Shown here piece by piece: positions 26,233-34,271 of a DNA stretch of 34,537 bases (positions are counted from its first letter, which is position 1; the number at the start of each line of letters is the position of its first letter). The notes under the pieces are model-generated. The model ran no database searches. It was not told the origin of the DNA and worked only from the letters and a program-made list of their open reading frames with translations. The position numbers and the translations under genes are program-made. The stretch spans positions 1 through 34,537 of the forward strand of contig FOPE01000031.1 of assembly GCA_900113385.1 (NCBI GenBank), given 5' to 3'. Origin of the DNA: Lachnospiraceae bacterium C7. Its GTDB lineage: Bacteria > Bacillota > Clostridia > Lachnospirales > Lachnospiraceae.

Positions 26233-26256
26233 AGAACAGGACTAATGTCCTGTTCT
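26233..26256 (+). terminator. Terminator of the CYTH gene
   Basis: A ten-pair stem, agaacaggac with gtcctgttct, a TAAT loop and a run of T after it on the plus strand. The stem is A/T-flanked poorly on the other side, so it is mainly for the plus-strand gene. Confidence 0.88.
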
Positions 26257-26291
26257 TTTTTTTAAATATCTCTGACTAAACACGATTTTTA

Positions 26292-27113
26292 TTATCGTCT
26301 TAATCTATTTGCAAATTCATACTTCTGACGAATTTTCAAAGCATTTTTCAATTCGTCATATCTTTGCCAAAGTGGTCCCTCATCAACAACAACATCCATT
26401 GATACTGCTATATCATCCACCAACTTATCTGTTATCTCATCTCTTAAAGAAACTAAAATATTATATCTTTCTTCATATGAGTCTGCATCTAAAAATCTTA
26501 TAAGTTTCGGATTAACTCCTTCTGGAATATCTTGCATGTCAGGTTCATCTTTTGAAGATGACTCTTTTTTCTGTTCTAAGTCTGCTGTGCTTGGCATTGT
26601 TTTTTCACCGCCTAACACATTAGGAGTTTCTTTAACTTTATCAGCTGATGCATTTTGCAATGTTTTTCTAATTTCGATATCTGTGGAAATATTTTCTTTT
26701 ACAACAATTCCTTCTCTACCCTGAATTGCTGAATTTTCTTCTTCATCCTCATCTTCTTCGTTTTGAGTTTCTATATATGCTTTTGCTTTTTCTGGTGTAG
26801 TTGCGATGCTCATATCTTTTACTGAATCAGATATATTTTCTGTTATTTCTTCAAGATATGTTTCCTTTCCATCTTCAGATAACTCTACTCTTGTAAAACG
26901 ATACTTTTGCTTGATTTCTGGATATTTTTCATGATCAACTTCACTTAAAAACATACTTATTGGTCTAGCATACATTTTAAACCCGCCATATAAGGCTTGA
27001 TAAACAACTAGCTTTTCCCTTGTTTCTGAGTGAATTGCCACTCCTACCACTTGATACAATTTATTTTTAAAATGTTTAAAGATTTCTCCATTTTGTGGAA
27101 TTTGTCTTTTCAT
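26292..27113 (-). CDS. DUF1653 protein with acidic linker and unknown C-terminal domain
   Basis: The 273-residue protein has an N-terminal DUF1653 domain at about residues 8-75 (GEIFKHFKNKLYQVVGVAIH, VVYQALYGGFKMYARPISMF), a small beta-rich domain often found alone in bacteria and of unproven function. Residues about 95-195 are a Glu/Ser/Lys-rich linker, likely disordered. Residues about 200-273 (GVNPKLIRFLDADSYEERY, ISLRDEITDKLVDDIAVSMD-like segment, ending RQKYEFANRLRR) look like a helical domain that I do not recognise. GGAGG precedes the ATG. It lies 120 bases after the gene of unknown function at 27237; joint transcription is possible. Confidence 0.8.
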   Translation of the reverse strand: MKRQIPQNGEIFKHFKNKLYQVVGVAIHSETREKLVVYQALYGGFKMYARPISMFLSEVDHEKYPEIKQKYRFTRVELSEDGKETYLEEITENISDSVKDMSIATTPEKAKAYIETQNEEDEDEEENSAIQGREGIVVKENISTDIEIRKTLQNASADKVKETPNVLGGEKTMPSTADLEQKKESSSKDEPDMQDIPEGVNPKLIRFLDADSYEERYNILVSLRDEITDKLVDDIAVSMDVVVDEGPLWQRYDELKNALKIRQKYEFANRLRR

Positions 27114-27236
27114 AATTTATCCTCCATAATCTACTTTACATAAGTAATGCTATCTAATACAAATTTCACTTGCAGTATAAAAATTTGTCTATATATAGCT
27201 TCTGCTGGCCTCTATAATCTCTATTTGCTATGATCT

Positions 27237-27935
27237 TTATTTGCCATAATCTGTAACCATATTTATGAACTCATTCGCACTTTGATATGGATTACTTTCA
27301 CCTCTTGCAGTATACATTTTCACCAACTGCTCTATCATTGGCTGTTCAAATTCATTTTTATATACATTCATGACTTGTTCATCTTTTTCTTTCACAGACA
27401 TTCCCTGCAAATTGTTTATAGATTTACATTGAGCATAATAACTCAAAGCAAACATATTAACACTATCCTCTACTAGATTTTGTCTTGTTAAAACTAACAA
27501 ATTTTCAACTTCACTTTTTAATATAGTGCTTTCATCCTGTCTTCTTTTATCGTGTAGAAAATCATTATACTTAAACGCCAAATCTACTGTTGTACTATAA
27601 CTCAACTGATAATTACTATCCTCATCACTTATAAGGAATTCATTTTTGTACGAATCCTGAAGCACACGTAACATTGTAATCAAATTAATATATTGACGTT
27701 CTTTAACAGGATCCCATTCTCTACGATCAGATAAAACATTGTCTAACTGTCTTAAGTTTTCTTCAATCTTTCTAAGATTAACTTTGGCTTGGCTATAAGA
27801 CTCTGCAATTTCATCTTTTGCTTTCATAGATTTTTCATATGCTTTTACCCATGTCTTAACAACAGACTTATCGCACCCGCTGCTAAACATAGCCTTTTTA
27901 ATGTCTTTAATTTCTTTACTGTATTTTGTTCTCAT
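27237..27935 (-). CDS. Helical protein of unknown function
   Basis: The start chosen is the ATG at 27935, with AAAGG nine bases upstream; a GTG three codons earlier would sit on the ribosome site. The 232-residue product has no signal or membrane segment. It is mostly charged helix, with coiled-coil-like stretches at about residues 45-70 and 140-165, and an ending NPYQSANEFINMVTDYGK. No motif pointing to an enzyme was recognised. It is followed by the DUF1653 gene and is divergent from the small gene at 28063. Confidence 0.7.
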   Translation of the reverse strand: MRTKYSKEIKDIKKAMFSSGCDKSVVKTWVKAYEKSMKAKDEIAESYSQAKVNLRKIEENLRQLDNVLSDRREWDPVKERQYINLITMLRVLQDSYKNEFLISDEDSNYQLSYSTTVDLAFKYNDFLHDKRRQDESTILKSEVENLLVLTRQNLVEDSVNMFALSYYAQCKSINNLQGMSVKEKDEQVMNVYKNEFEQPMIEQLVKMYTARGESNPYQSANEFINMVTDYGK

Positions 27936-28013
27936 TGCCCTCACCCTTTGTCTTTAGTGCTATTGTCATTTTAGCACATGAGCTATATATGTGTCACGTT
28001 TTTTCACAAAATA

Positions 28014-28022
28014 TGCTATACT
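28014..28022 (+). promoter_or_regulatory. Extended -10 promoter element for the gene at 28063
   Basis: TGCTATACT, an extended -10 on the plus strand, about 40 bases before the ATG. No good -35 hexamer at normal spacing, which extended -10 promoters can do without. Confidence 0.45.
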
Positions 28023-28062
28023 TTACCTTATATTGATAGCATTTTATATTGGAGGTGTAATG

Positions 28063-28353
28063 ATGTTAACTTACGATGATGCACTTAATATGAATTATTA
28101 TAAAAAAACAACTTTTTCCGGTTGGATGGAAAATATGCGTTTCAAAATTACAAAAGATACTTCTGACGATGGCGAAGACATTTTTCATGCGTGGATTTGG
28201 CAAGGTCCATATATCTTTGATTTAGTTCCTGCTGAAAAAAAGATTGAACACACTGAACCTTTTACTGAAGATGGTAGAAAAGCTACTGTAGATTGGATTA
28301 ATAAGGAATTTGATTCTCATTTAGATTTATATGGTAAAAAGGTGTGTAGATAA
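28063..28353 (+). CDS. Small conserved protein of unknown function
   Basis: The start chosen is the second of two adjacent ATG codons, seven bases after GGAGG; a longer frame upstream has no ribosome site and overlaps the promoter. The 96-residue product begins MLTYDDALNMNYYKKTTFSG and contains FHAWIWQGPYIFDLVP near the middle and DWINKEFDSH near the end. It has no signal or membrane segment. Similar small proteins occur in Lachnospiraceae, to my recollection, without a function. Its last codons form half of the terminator shared with the convergent antiterminator gene. Confidence 0.75.
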   Translation: MLTYDDALNMNYYKKTTFSGWMENMRFKITKDTSDDGEDIFHAWIWQGPYIFDLVPAEKKIEHTEPFTEDGRKATVDWINKEFDSHLDLYGKKVCR

Positions 28354-28368
28354 TCTACACACCTTTTT
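28336..28368. terminator. Shared bidirectional terminator inside the gene ends
   Basis: aaaaaggtgtgtaga (28336-28350) pairs with tctacacacc plus T run, around a TAA loop. The loop is the stop codon of the plus-strand gene, and the stop codon of the minus-strand gene (28355-28357) lies in the stem. Both strands end in a U-tract. Confidence 0.88.
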
Positions 28369-29209
28369 TTTCTTGTTGTATATCACATTTTACTCTTTCA
28401 ATATGCATCGCTAAATAACCGATTTCCACATCATCTAGCTTTTTGCCAAGACTTTTCCCCAGTTGGTCACAAATAACTGTTGATATTGCAAAGGAATCTG
28501 GATAAGTATTTGCAATATAGTCATTCATATTTAACTTGACTGGTTCTCCAGTCAATGCTCTTGTAACCATATAACGAATATGATTCATCATACGATTATA
28601 AGACAATGACTGGGCCTTTATCTTGGTTTTAGTCTCCTTTTCTATTAAAGAGATACATTCTCTAACTGCTTTTGCAATTTGCATTGATTGAGCCACATTC
28701 TCACTTTGTATAGCTGAATGAACATGTAAAGCAATATAGCCTACTTCATCATCGTCTATTTCTATACCTAGACGTTCCTTTAGAAGTTTACGTGCCACTT
28801 CTGCTATCTTATATTCAACATAAAAAAGCACTTTTATATCATCTGTAAGAGGATTGCTAATTTGCTCGTTGTTTTTAATTCTCTTAACAGCATACTCTAT
28901 ATGGTCAGCCATTGGAAAAACTATATTCGTATCAACGCATCCGAATTTTGTTTCAGCATTTTTCAACACTTCACCAGCAATTTCTAAATATATGGGTGGA
29001 ATCTCTTTCACCATTTCACTAGCTTTACCTCTTTCAGAAGCTTCTTCTAGTGAATAAATTCTGTCATCCTCCCTTATCTCAAATTGCTCGGAAACCTTTT
29101 TTCCAAAACCTATACCTTTGCCAAGCACTAGGCACTCCTCTAAGCCATCATCCTTTTTTACAATTGCAATGACGGCATTATGATTTAAAACTTTTTTAAT
29201 CCTGAACAT
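28355..29209 (-). CDS. BglG/LicT-type transcription antiterminator
   Basis: The 284-residue protein (start at the ATG behind GGAG; a longer frame by six codons is less likely) begins MFRIKKVLNHNAVIAIV, the RNA-binding CAT domain (residues 1-55, with GKGIGFGKK), followed by two PTS regulation domains: PRD1 at about 65-170 with the histidine of PMADHIEYAVKR and ALHVHSAI, and PRD2 at about 175-284 with MMNHIRYMVTRA and GYLAMHIERV. Such proteins bind a ribonucleic antiterminator and are switched by PTS phosphorylation. It sits just after the PTS permease gene (23 bases) whose leader holds a matching antiterminator/terminator. Confidence 0.92.
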   Translation of the reverse strand: MFRIKKVLNHNAVIAIVKKDDGLEECLVLGKGIGFGKKVSEQFEIREDDRIYSLEEASERGKASEMVKEIPPIYLEIAGEVLKNAETKFGCVDTNIVFPMADHIEYAVKRIKNNEQISNPLTDDIKVLFYVEYKIAEVARKLLKERLGIEIDDDEVGYIALHVHSAIQSENVAQSMQIAKAVRECISLIEKETKTKIKAQSLSYNRMMNHIRYMVTRALTGEPVKLNMNDYIANTYPDSFAISTVICDQLGKSLGKKLDDVEIGYLAMHIERVKCDIQQEKKGV

Positions 29210-29232
29210 TATAATCTCCATTTCCAATTTAA

Positions 29233-31404
29233 TTAGTAAATACTAATTTCGAACAATGGGTCTCCTGCTTTTATATCTCCTTCTGTAAGAAGTCTTACTT
29301 CTGCGTTATCTGCTAAATCTGTACAAATAACTGGTGTTGTAATTGAAGGGGCATTAGCTTTTAAGTAATCTAAATCAAGTTTCATAATTGGATCACCTTT
29401 TTTGACCTTTTGTCCATCCTTTACCAATACCTCAAAACCATTACCATTTAATTTTACAGTATCAATTCCTACATGAATCAATAAACTTGTTCCATCTTCT
29501 GTGTAAAAACCGATAGCATGTTTTGTCTCAAATACGAATCCAATTTCACCATCCTCTGGAGCTCTAACGATAGAATCTGTAGGAGTTACAACAGCTCCAT
29601 CTCCCATCATTTTTCCAGCAAAAGCTTCATCTGGTGCAGTTGATAAATCTGCTGCACATCCTGATAAAGGACTTGAAATCACAATTTTTTTGGTAGGGTT
29701 AGCCTTACTTTCTGTTTTTTTATCTTCTGTATTTTTTTCTTCTACATCTTCTGAATCAACATTTGTATTGATTTCAATATCTGGAGCTGTATCTAAATAA
29801 TCTTCTAAGTTTGATTTTACTACAGTTACGTTAGGTCCGTAAATAACCTGAACTCCATTTCCTTTAACTACTACACCTGTTGCACCAGTTGATTTTAAAA
29901 GTTTTTTATTTACTAAGTCAATTTTGTTTACTGTACAACGAAGTCTTGTAGCACAGCAATCTACATCACTAATGTTTTTCTTTCCACCAAGTCCAGCTGT
30001 GATCTGTTCACTAACTTCATCTACTGAACCTTCAGAACCTTTTTCCCCATTAGCTTTTTTTGATTTATAATCTGCTTTTGTATATAATTTTGTTTCTTCA
30101 TCATCATCTTCTCTACCTGGAGTTTTTAAATTAAACTTCTTAATAAAGAATGTAAATGATGCGTAATATAAGAAGAAATAAATAATTCCAACTGGAATAA
30201 TTAATAACCAACTTGTTTTTGCATTACCTTGTAAAATACCGAATAAGAATAAATCGAGGAATCCACCTGAGAATGTAAGTCCTACTGCGATATTTAACAT
30301 ATGTGCTACCATATATGCAGTACCAGCTAATACAACCTGTACTACGAATAAGATTGGAGCTACGAATAAGAATGAGAATTCAAGTGGTTCTGTAATACCT
30401 GTAAGCATTGAAGCTAATGCTGCTGAAAGTAATAATCCACCTACTTGTTTCTTTTTCTCTGGTCTTGCACATCTATACATTGCAAGAGCTGCTCCTGGTA
30501 AACCAAAAATCATAAAGATAAACTCACCTGAGAAATATCTTGTTGCGTCTGAACTAAAGTGTGCTACATGTGCTGAATCTGCAAGCTGTGCGAAGAAAAT
30601 ATTCTGTCCACCTGCTACAGTTTTTCCAGCTACTTCCATTGTTCCACCAACAGCTGTCTGCCAAAATGGCATATAAAATACGTGATGTAAACCAAATGGA
30701 ATAAGTGCTCTCTTAATAACACCAAAAATAAGTGTACCTACGTAACCTGTTCCTGTTACTGCTCCACCTAATAATATAATACCATTTTGAACAAATGGCC
30801 ATACTTTAAACATTACAATTCCAACAAAAATATAAACGATTGTTGAAATAATTGGTACGAATCTTGAACCACCGAAGAATGAAATTGCGCTAGGTAATTG
30901 AATCTTGTAGAAACGATTGTGAAGTGCTGCTACACCAAGTCCTACAATAACACCACCGAACACACCCATCTGAAGTGTAGGAATTCCACAAACCTTATCG
31001 ATTGTTCCTGCTACTACACCTTTTGCTGGATTTCCATCAGCGTCAACCATTTTATTAATTGTAAGCATTGAACTAATTGCTACGTTCATAACAAAATAAG
31101 AAATCATAGATGCAAGTGCTGCAACTTCTTTTTCTTTCTTTGCCATACCTATTGCTACACCTACTGCGAAAATCAATGGTAGGTTAGCAAAAATAATATT
31201 TGCCACATTACTCATAATAAGAAGTAATGCATGAAGCATAGTTCCTTTGCCTAAAATACCTTGTAAATGATATGTTGCAATAGTTGTCTCATTTGTAAAT
31301 GAGCTACCTAATCCTAGTAGCAAACCTGCTACTGGTAAAATTGCGATTGGAAGCATAAAACTACGTCCAACCCTCTGTAATACACCAAATGCTTTATCTT
31401 TCAT
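29233..31404 (-). CDS. PTS permease EIICBA, glucose/N-acetylglucosamine family
   Basis: The 723-residue protein imports and phosphorylates a hexose, probably glucose. EIIC spans residues about 1-425 with ten or so helices; GLHHVFYMPFWQTAVGG and GITEPLEFSFLFVAPILF are family motifs. EIIB is at about 465-540 with active-site cysteine 484 in CCATRLRC. A charged linker follows, then EIIA at about 577-723, with the conserved histidines 629 (TKHAIGF) and 644 (LLIHVGIDTV, the phosphorylated one). The complete CBA order allows phosphate to pass from HPr within one chain. Sugar choice between glucose and related sugars is not certain. A RAT and terminator precede it. Confidence 0.93.
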   Translation of the reverse strand: MKDKAFGVLQRVGRSFMLPIAILPVAGLLLGLGSSFTNETTIATYHLQGILGKGTMLHALLLIMSNVANIIFANLPLIFAVGVAIGMAKKEKEVAALASMISYFVMNVAISSMLTINKMVDADGNPAKGVVAGTIDKVCGIPTLQMGVFGGVIVGLGVAALHNRFYKIQLPSAISFFGGSRFVPIISTIVYIFVGIVMFKVWPFVQNGIILLGGAVTGTGYVGTLIFGVIKRALIPFGLHHVFYMPFWQTAVGGTMEVAGKTVAGGQNIFFAQLADSAHVAHFSSDATRYFSGEFIFMIFGLPGAALAMYRCARPEKKKQVGGLLLSAALASMLTGITEPLEFSFLFVAPILFVVQVVLAGTAYMVAHMLNIAVGLTFSGGFLDLFLFGILQGNAKTSWLLIIPVGIIYFFLYYASFTFFIKKFNLKTPGREDDDEETKLYTKADYKSKKANGEKGSEGSVDEVSEQITAGLGGKKNISDVDCCATRLRCTVNKIDLVNKKLLKSTGATGVVVKGNGVQVIYGPNVTVVKSNLEDYLDTAPDIEINTNVDSEDVEEKNTEDKKTESKANPTKKIVISSPLSGCAADLSTAPDEAFAGKMMGDGAVVTPTDSIVRAPEDGEIGFVFETKHAIGFYTEDGTSLLIHVGIDTVKLNGNGFEVLVKDGQKVKKGDPIMKLDLDYLKANAPSITTPVICTDLADNAEVRLLTEGDIKAGDPLFEISIY

Positions 31405-31431
31405 GTTAATTCATCCTTTCACTGTATAATT

Positions 31432-31469
31432 TTTGCCTCAGTGAAATGTTCAGTACAATTTTAGGCAAA
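31432..31469 (-). other. Second hairpin in the PTS leader
   Basis: tttgcct (31432-31438) pairs with aggcaaa (31463-31469) around a 24-base loop, between the terminator and the PTS ribosome site. The minus-strand RNA contains an AUUGUACUG and an AGGCAAAA that recall RAT elements, but the inner stem does not form. Confidence 0.35.
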
Positions 31470-31470
31470 T

Positions 31471-31527
31471 AAAAAAGCATCACCTGAACATAAACACTTG
31501 TGGCGTGTTATTATGTACAGTTAATGC
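31471..31527 (-). terminator. Leader terminator controlled by antitermination
   Basis: In minus-strand RNA GCAUUAACUG pairs with CAGGUGAUGC (one A-G mismatch), continued by ACAUAA/UUAUGU and ACAC/GUGU around GCCACAA, followed by UUUUUU. Its 5' arm overlaps the RAT at 31517-31548, so the two folds exclude each other. Confidence 0.85.
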
Positions 31528-31548
31528 CTACCTAAAGTTACATACTGT
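31517..31548 (-). promoter_or_regulatory. Ribonucleic antiterminator (RAT) of the GlcT/LicT type
   Basis: In minus-strand RNA ACAGU and ACUGU close a hairpin containing AUGUAACU, a short loop and GUAGGCAUU, similar to RAT sites with GUUACUG and AGGCA. Its 3' half is the 5' arm of the following terminator, the expected arrangement. The cognate protein is probably the antiterminator encoded after the permease. Confidence 0.65.
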
Positions 31549-31570
31549 CTGAATTACATCTAGTAACTAC

Positions 31571-31600
31571 ATTCTATCACATTCAACCATTCACTGTCAA
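31571..31600 (-). promoter_or_regulatory. PTS operon promoter
   Basis: TTGACA, an 18-base spacer and TAGAAT on the minus strand, giving a leader of about 160 bases that holds the RAT and terminator. No convincing catabolite-repression site was seen. Confidence 0.7.
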
Positions 31601-31634
31601 TATCATTCTTTTTGTTTTAAAAACAATAAAAAAA

Positions 31635-31683
31635 GAACTTAATTGCACACAAAACGTCTTTTAGACAGCATGTAAATAAGTTC
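31635..31683 (-). terminator. Terminator of minCDE
   Basis: gaactta (31635-31641) pairs with taagttc (31677-31683) in a larger fold with an inner gtc/gac hairpin; on the minus strand TTTTTTT follows. It lies 20 bases beyond the minE stop. Confidence 0.75.
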
Positions 31684-31704
31684 CTTTTCTTATTCTAGTC
31701 TTTA

Positions 31705-31983
31705 TTATCTTGTCTTCTTATGTCTCATATCTCTGATAGGTATATTAGCATATAATGCTGGTACCTTACCATTTCTAGTCTCTGATTCTGTCTCTGTAAT
31801 TTGGATATCGAGTCCTTCTGGATCAATTTCCATATACTTTGAAATAACCTTGACGATATCATCTCGTAGTAGTTTCATTGTGTCAGGTGAACAATTGGCA
31901 CGATCTGAAACTAGTACAAATTTCAATCGATCTTTTGCTACATTACTTGATGTTTTCTTTCTAAAAAGATCTGCTAGAGCCAT
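31705..31983 (-). CDS. minE: Cell division topological specificity factor MinE
   Basis: MinE displaces MinC from MinD and stimulates the MinD ATPase, giving the pole-to-pole behaviour that places the division site. The ATG at 31983 lies eight bases after AGGAGG; a GTG three codons earlier overlaps that site and is rejected. The 92-residue product has the N-terminal MALADLFRKKTSSNVAKDRLKFVLVSDR, here split as membrane-targeting start and anti-MinCD helix, followed by the topological domain with MKLLRDDIVKVISKYMEID and GLDIQ. It is the last gene of minCDE, 16 bases after minD. Confidence 0.94.
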   Translation of the reverse strand: MALADLFRKKTSSNVAKDRLKFVLVSDRANCSPDTMKLLRDDIVKVISKYMEIDPEGLDIQITETESETRNGKVPALYANIPIRDMRHKKTR

Positions 31984-31999
31984 TTTAGCCACCTCCTAA

Positions 32000-32788
32000 T
32001 TATTTGTGGAATAAACCTATTAACTTATCAAACACTCCTTTATTTTCTGTTAAATCAAGGAATGGTATTTCCTCGCCAACAATTCTACGACTAATGTTTG
32101 CATATGCTTTTCCTGCCAAACAATCAGAACCAACTAATGGTTCTCCCTGATTTGTTGAAACAACAATATTTTCATCATCTGGAACTGCTCCAATAAGTGG
32201 AATTGCAAGGATCTCACAAACATCATCTACTGACATCATATCTCCTCTTGATACCATGTCCATTCTTACCCTGTTTACAACAAGATGAGATTGTTTTAAT
32301 TCATTTGCTTCTAATAATCCAATAATTCTATCTGCATCTCTAATTGCTGAAACTTCTGGAGTTGTTACTACAATTGCTCTGTCTGCTCCTGCAATAGCAT
32401 TCATAAATCCTTGCTCTATACCAGCAGGACAATCTAAAATTACATAATCAAACTCTTTTTTTAGTTCATCTGTAAGTCTTCTCATCTGTTCTGGGTCTAC
32501 AGATGTCTTGTCTCTTGTCTGTGCTGATGGTAATAAATATAAATCTGGATGTTTTTTATCTTTAATTAATGCTTGTTTTACTTTGCAGTTGCCTTCAACA
32601 ACATCTACTAAGTTATAAACAATTCTATTTTCTAGACCCATTACAACATCAAGATTTCTAAGTCCTATATCTGTATCTATTAAAACAACTTTCTTATTAA
32701 GTTGTGCTAATCCTGTACCTACGTTAGCTGTGGTTGTAGTCTTACCTACTCCACCTTTACCTGAAGTAATTACTATAACTTCGCCCAT
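32000..32788 (-). CDS. minD: Septum site-determining ATPase MinD
   Basis: MinD is a membrane-cycling ATPase that recruits MinC and, with MinE, restricts division to mid-cell. The 262-residue ParA-like protein has the deviant Walker A GKGGVGKTTT at residues 10-19, switch I DTDIGLRNLDVVMGLENR, switch II VILDCPAGIEQGF, and a C-terminal amphipathic helix VFDKLIGLFHK that acts as membrane anchor. AGGAGGG precedes the ATG 44 bases after minC. Confidence 0.97.
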   Translation of the reverse strand: MGEVIVITSGKGGVGKTTTTANVGTGLAQLNKKVVLIDTDIGLRNLDVVMGLENRIVYNLVDVVEGNCKVKQALIKDKKHPDLYLLPSAQTRDKTSVDPEQMRRLTDELKKEFDYVILDCPAGIEQGFMNAIAGADRAIVVTTPEVSAIRDADRIIGLLEANELKQSHLVVNRVRMDMVSRGDMMSVDDVCEILAIPLIGAVPDDENIVVSTNQGEPLVGSDCLAGKAYANISRRIVGEEIPFLDLTENKGVFDKLIGLFHK

Positions 32789-32832
32789 GCGAATTCCCTC
32801 CTAAAACTTTTTAATTATTTGCATCAAAATTT

Positions 32833-33669
32833 TTATTCGTTTTCTAATAAACTTTTGACAACCTCTTTGGAAATTGATTCAATATAAATATTTCCATTTT
32901 TTGCAAATGCAATTTGTGGATCATATGGTATTTCTTTTTGTTTCTTTTTAGGTCGTCCTCTTCTACGTGGTTTTTGCTCATCTGGACTTTTTGCCAAAAT
33001 ATTGCTTATTTGTACTTGTAAAGGTTTCATGTCAAGCGCAACGATTACACACTCATCATCTCCACCTGCTCCTGCAAATGCTACTCCCTTCAAAGCACCT
33101 AATATCACGATGTTGCCGTATGATATTACTTTTGCTCCAGGATTTACATCTCCAATAATAACTACTCCGCTCTGACTCTCTAACACTTGTCCTGAACGAA
33201 GTGTTCCTCGGTAAAAGCCTTCCGCCCTTTCAATTTGATTTTGCTCACCTTCTGATTCACCTTGTGATGCTTTTGATACTACCCCTTTTTTGTCAGCTTG
33301 TAATCTTCTAGCCATTGGTCTAGCAAAATTCGTGCCGTTTACTTTAGTTGTTTTTCTGCCTTCGCCAATCGGTTGTCCTTTTGCCTCTTCTAAATGCTGT
33401 CTATAAAGAGCTTCTGTTACCTCATCATTGTCAATTACACAAATTATATGTATTGCCGATGTTTCTTCTATAACTGATAAAATCTCTTCTTCTTCTTTAT
33501 TCGATAACTTGCGTCCTTCAAAAGATATAGCCATATCCGCATTTCTAAAAAACTTCGCTGCTTCTAAAAATTTGGTATGAATTGATTTTAAAAGCTCCTC
33601 AAAAGCCACATGTTCATCTAAAACAAGGTTGATACCATATCTGTTACTTTTAATTTTTACTGTCTGCAC
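32833..33669 (-). CDS. minC: Septum site-determining protein MinC with AT-hook-like insert
   Basis: MinC inhibits FtsZ assembly when bound to MinD. The 278-residue protein has an N-terminal FtsZ-binding domain (residues about 1-105), a linker, and the C-terminal beta-helix with RSGQVLESQSGVVIIGDVNPGAKV, GNIVILGALKGVAFAGAGGD and CVIVALDMKPLQVQI. The C-terminal end includes a strongly basic insert at residues 235-245 reading RRRGRPKKKQK, which resembles an AT-hook, before the last strand (PQIAFAKNGNIYIE). The start is GTG behind GGAGG. It is first in minCDE. The insert may bind DNA or acidic lipids; no function is established. Confidence 0.94.
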   Translation of the reverse strand: MQTVKIKSNRYGINLVLDEHVAFEELLKSIHTKFLEAAKFFRNADMAISFEGRKLSNKEEEEILSVIEETSAIHIICVIDNDEVTEALYRQHLEEAKGQPIGEGRKTTKVNGTNFARPMARRLQADKKGVVSKASQGESEGEQNQIERAEGFYRGTLRSGQVLESQSGVVIIGDVNPGAKVISYGNIVILGALKGVAFAGAGGDDECVIVALDMKPLQVQISNILAKSPDEQKPRRRGRPKKKQKEIPYDPQIAFAKNGNIYIESISKEVVKSLLENE

Positions 33670-33780
33670 TTTTAGTATCCTCCATGTTAATTACTTGTTT
33701 TTTGTATTTTAAATAGTATTGACGAACCAACTAATTTAATCACAAAAAACTGCTTTGAGACATTTAAAACATATATATTT

Positions 33781-33808
33781 ATATTATCATACATTGACTA
33801 AAAATCAA
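33781..33808 (-). promoter_or_regulatory. minCDE promoter
   Basis: TTGATT, a 16-base spacer and TAATAT on the minus strand, giving a leader of about 105 bases. The rest of the 33670-33972 region shows only AT-rich sequence without a gene; a weak gccga/tcggc hairpin is near 33850-33880. Confidence 0.5.
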
Positions 33809-33972
33809 AATTTTTTATTAAAAAAATGTAATTTTTTTATAACTTATGCCGATACATTTCTTTAAGCTTCTATTCGGCCAATTTAATTAATCATTAATAA
33901 AAGCAATTTGTTTCATTAATTAGTTTTTATTACTTTTTTGTAATAGGTATTTCATAAATAAAAGCAATAAAA

Positions 33973-34000
33973 AAAGCAGAAACATAAATGTTTCTGCTTT
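33973..34000 (-). terminator. Terminator of the tRNA-Leu gene
   Basis: A 12-pair stem, aaagcagaaaca with tgtttctgcttt, around TAAA; on the minus strand TTTTATTGC follows the stem, whose final TTT continues the U-run. Confidence 0.85.
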
Positions 34001-34003
34001 AAA

Positions 34004-34083
34004 TGCGGGTGACAGGACTTGAACCTGCACGGTCTCCCACTAGAACCTAAATCTAGCGCGTCTGCCAATTCCGCCACACCCGC
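34004..34083 (-). tRNA. tRNA-Leu (anticodon UAG)
   Basis: The acceptor arms GCGGGTG and CACCCGC pair fully, with discriminator A; the anticodon stem CTAGA/TCTAG closes the loop TTTAGGT, anticodon UAG (codon CUA). The T arm GCAGG-TTCAAGT-CCTGT and a D arm with GAATTGG are visible. The variable arm is 11 bases, short for leucine but of class II type. No CCA is encoded at the 3' end. Confidence 0.95.
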
Positions 34084-34094
34084 ATGACTTCTAT

Positions 34095-34123
34095 AGTATA
34101 TACTATATTTCTTTTTATTTCAA
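34095..34123 (-). promoter_or_regulatory. tRNA-Leu promoter
   Basis: TTGAAA, a 17-base spacer and TATACT on the minus strand, with the start expected about five bases before the tRNA. Confidence 0.7.
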
Positions 34124-34240
34124 GTGTTTTTTTATTTATTTTTAATACTTTCTTTTTTATAACTTTCTTATTATTTTTTGTTATTCTATAACCCAAAAGC
34201 ACCGTGCATAATGAGGTGACCCCCAAAAGTTAGACTTTTA

Positions 34241-34267
34241 AGCGTAGCAGTTTTTGGCTGCTACGCT
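34241..34267 (+). terminator. Hairpin at the IS end
   Basis: Ten perfect pairs, agcgtagcag with ctgctacgct, around TTTTTGG, with GTTTTTATG after it on the plus strand. It would stop transcription entering the element from the left, a common self-protecting feature of insertion sequences. Confidence 0.6.
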
Positions 34268-34271
34268 GTTT

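Noticed and set aside
31432-31469. Second functional RAT in the PTS leader
   Set aside because: The boxes AUUGUACUG and AGGCAAAA are suggestive, but the inner pairs needed for a RAT do not form and no terminator overlaps it.
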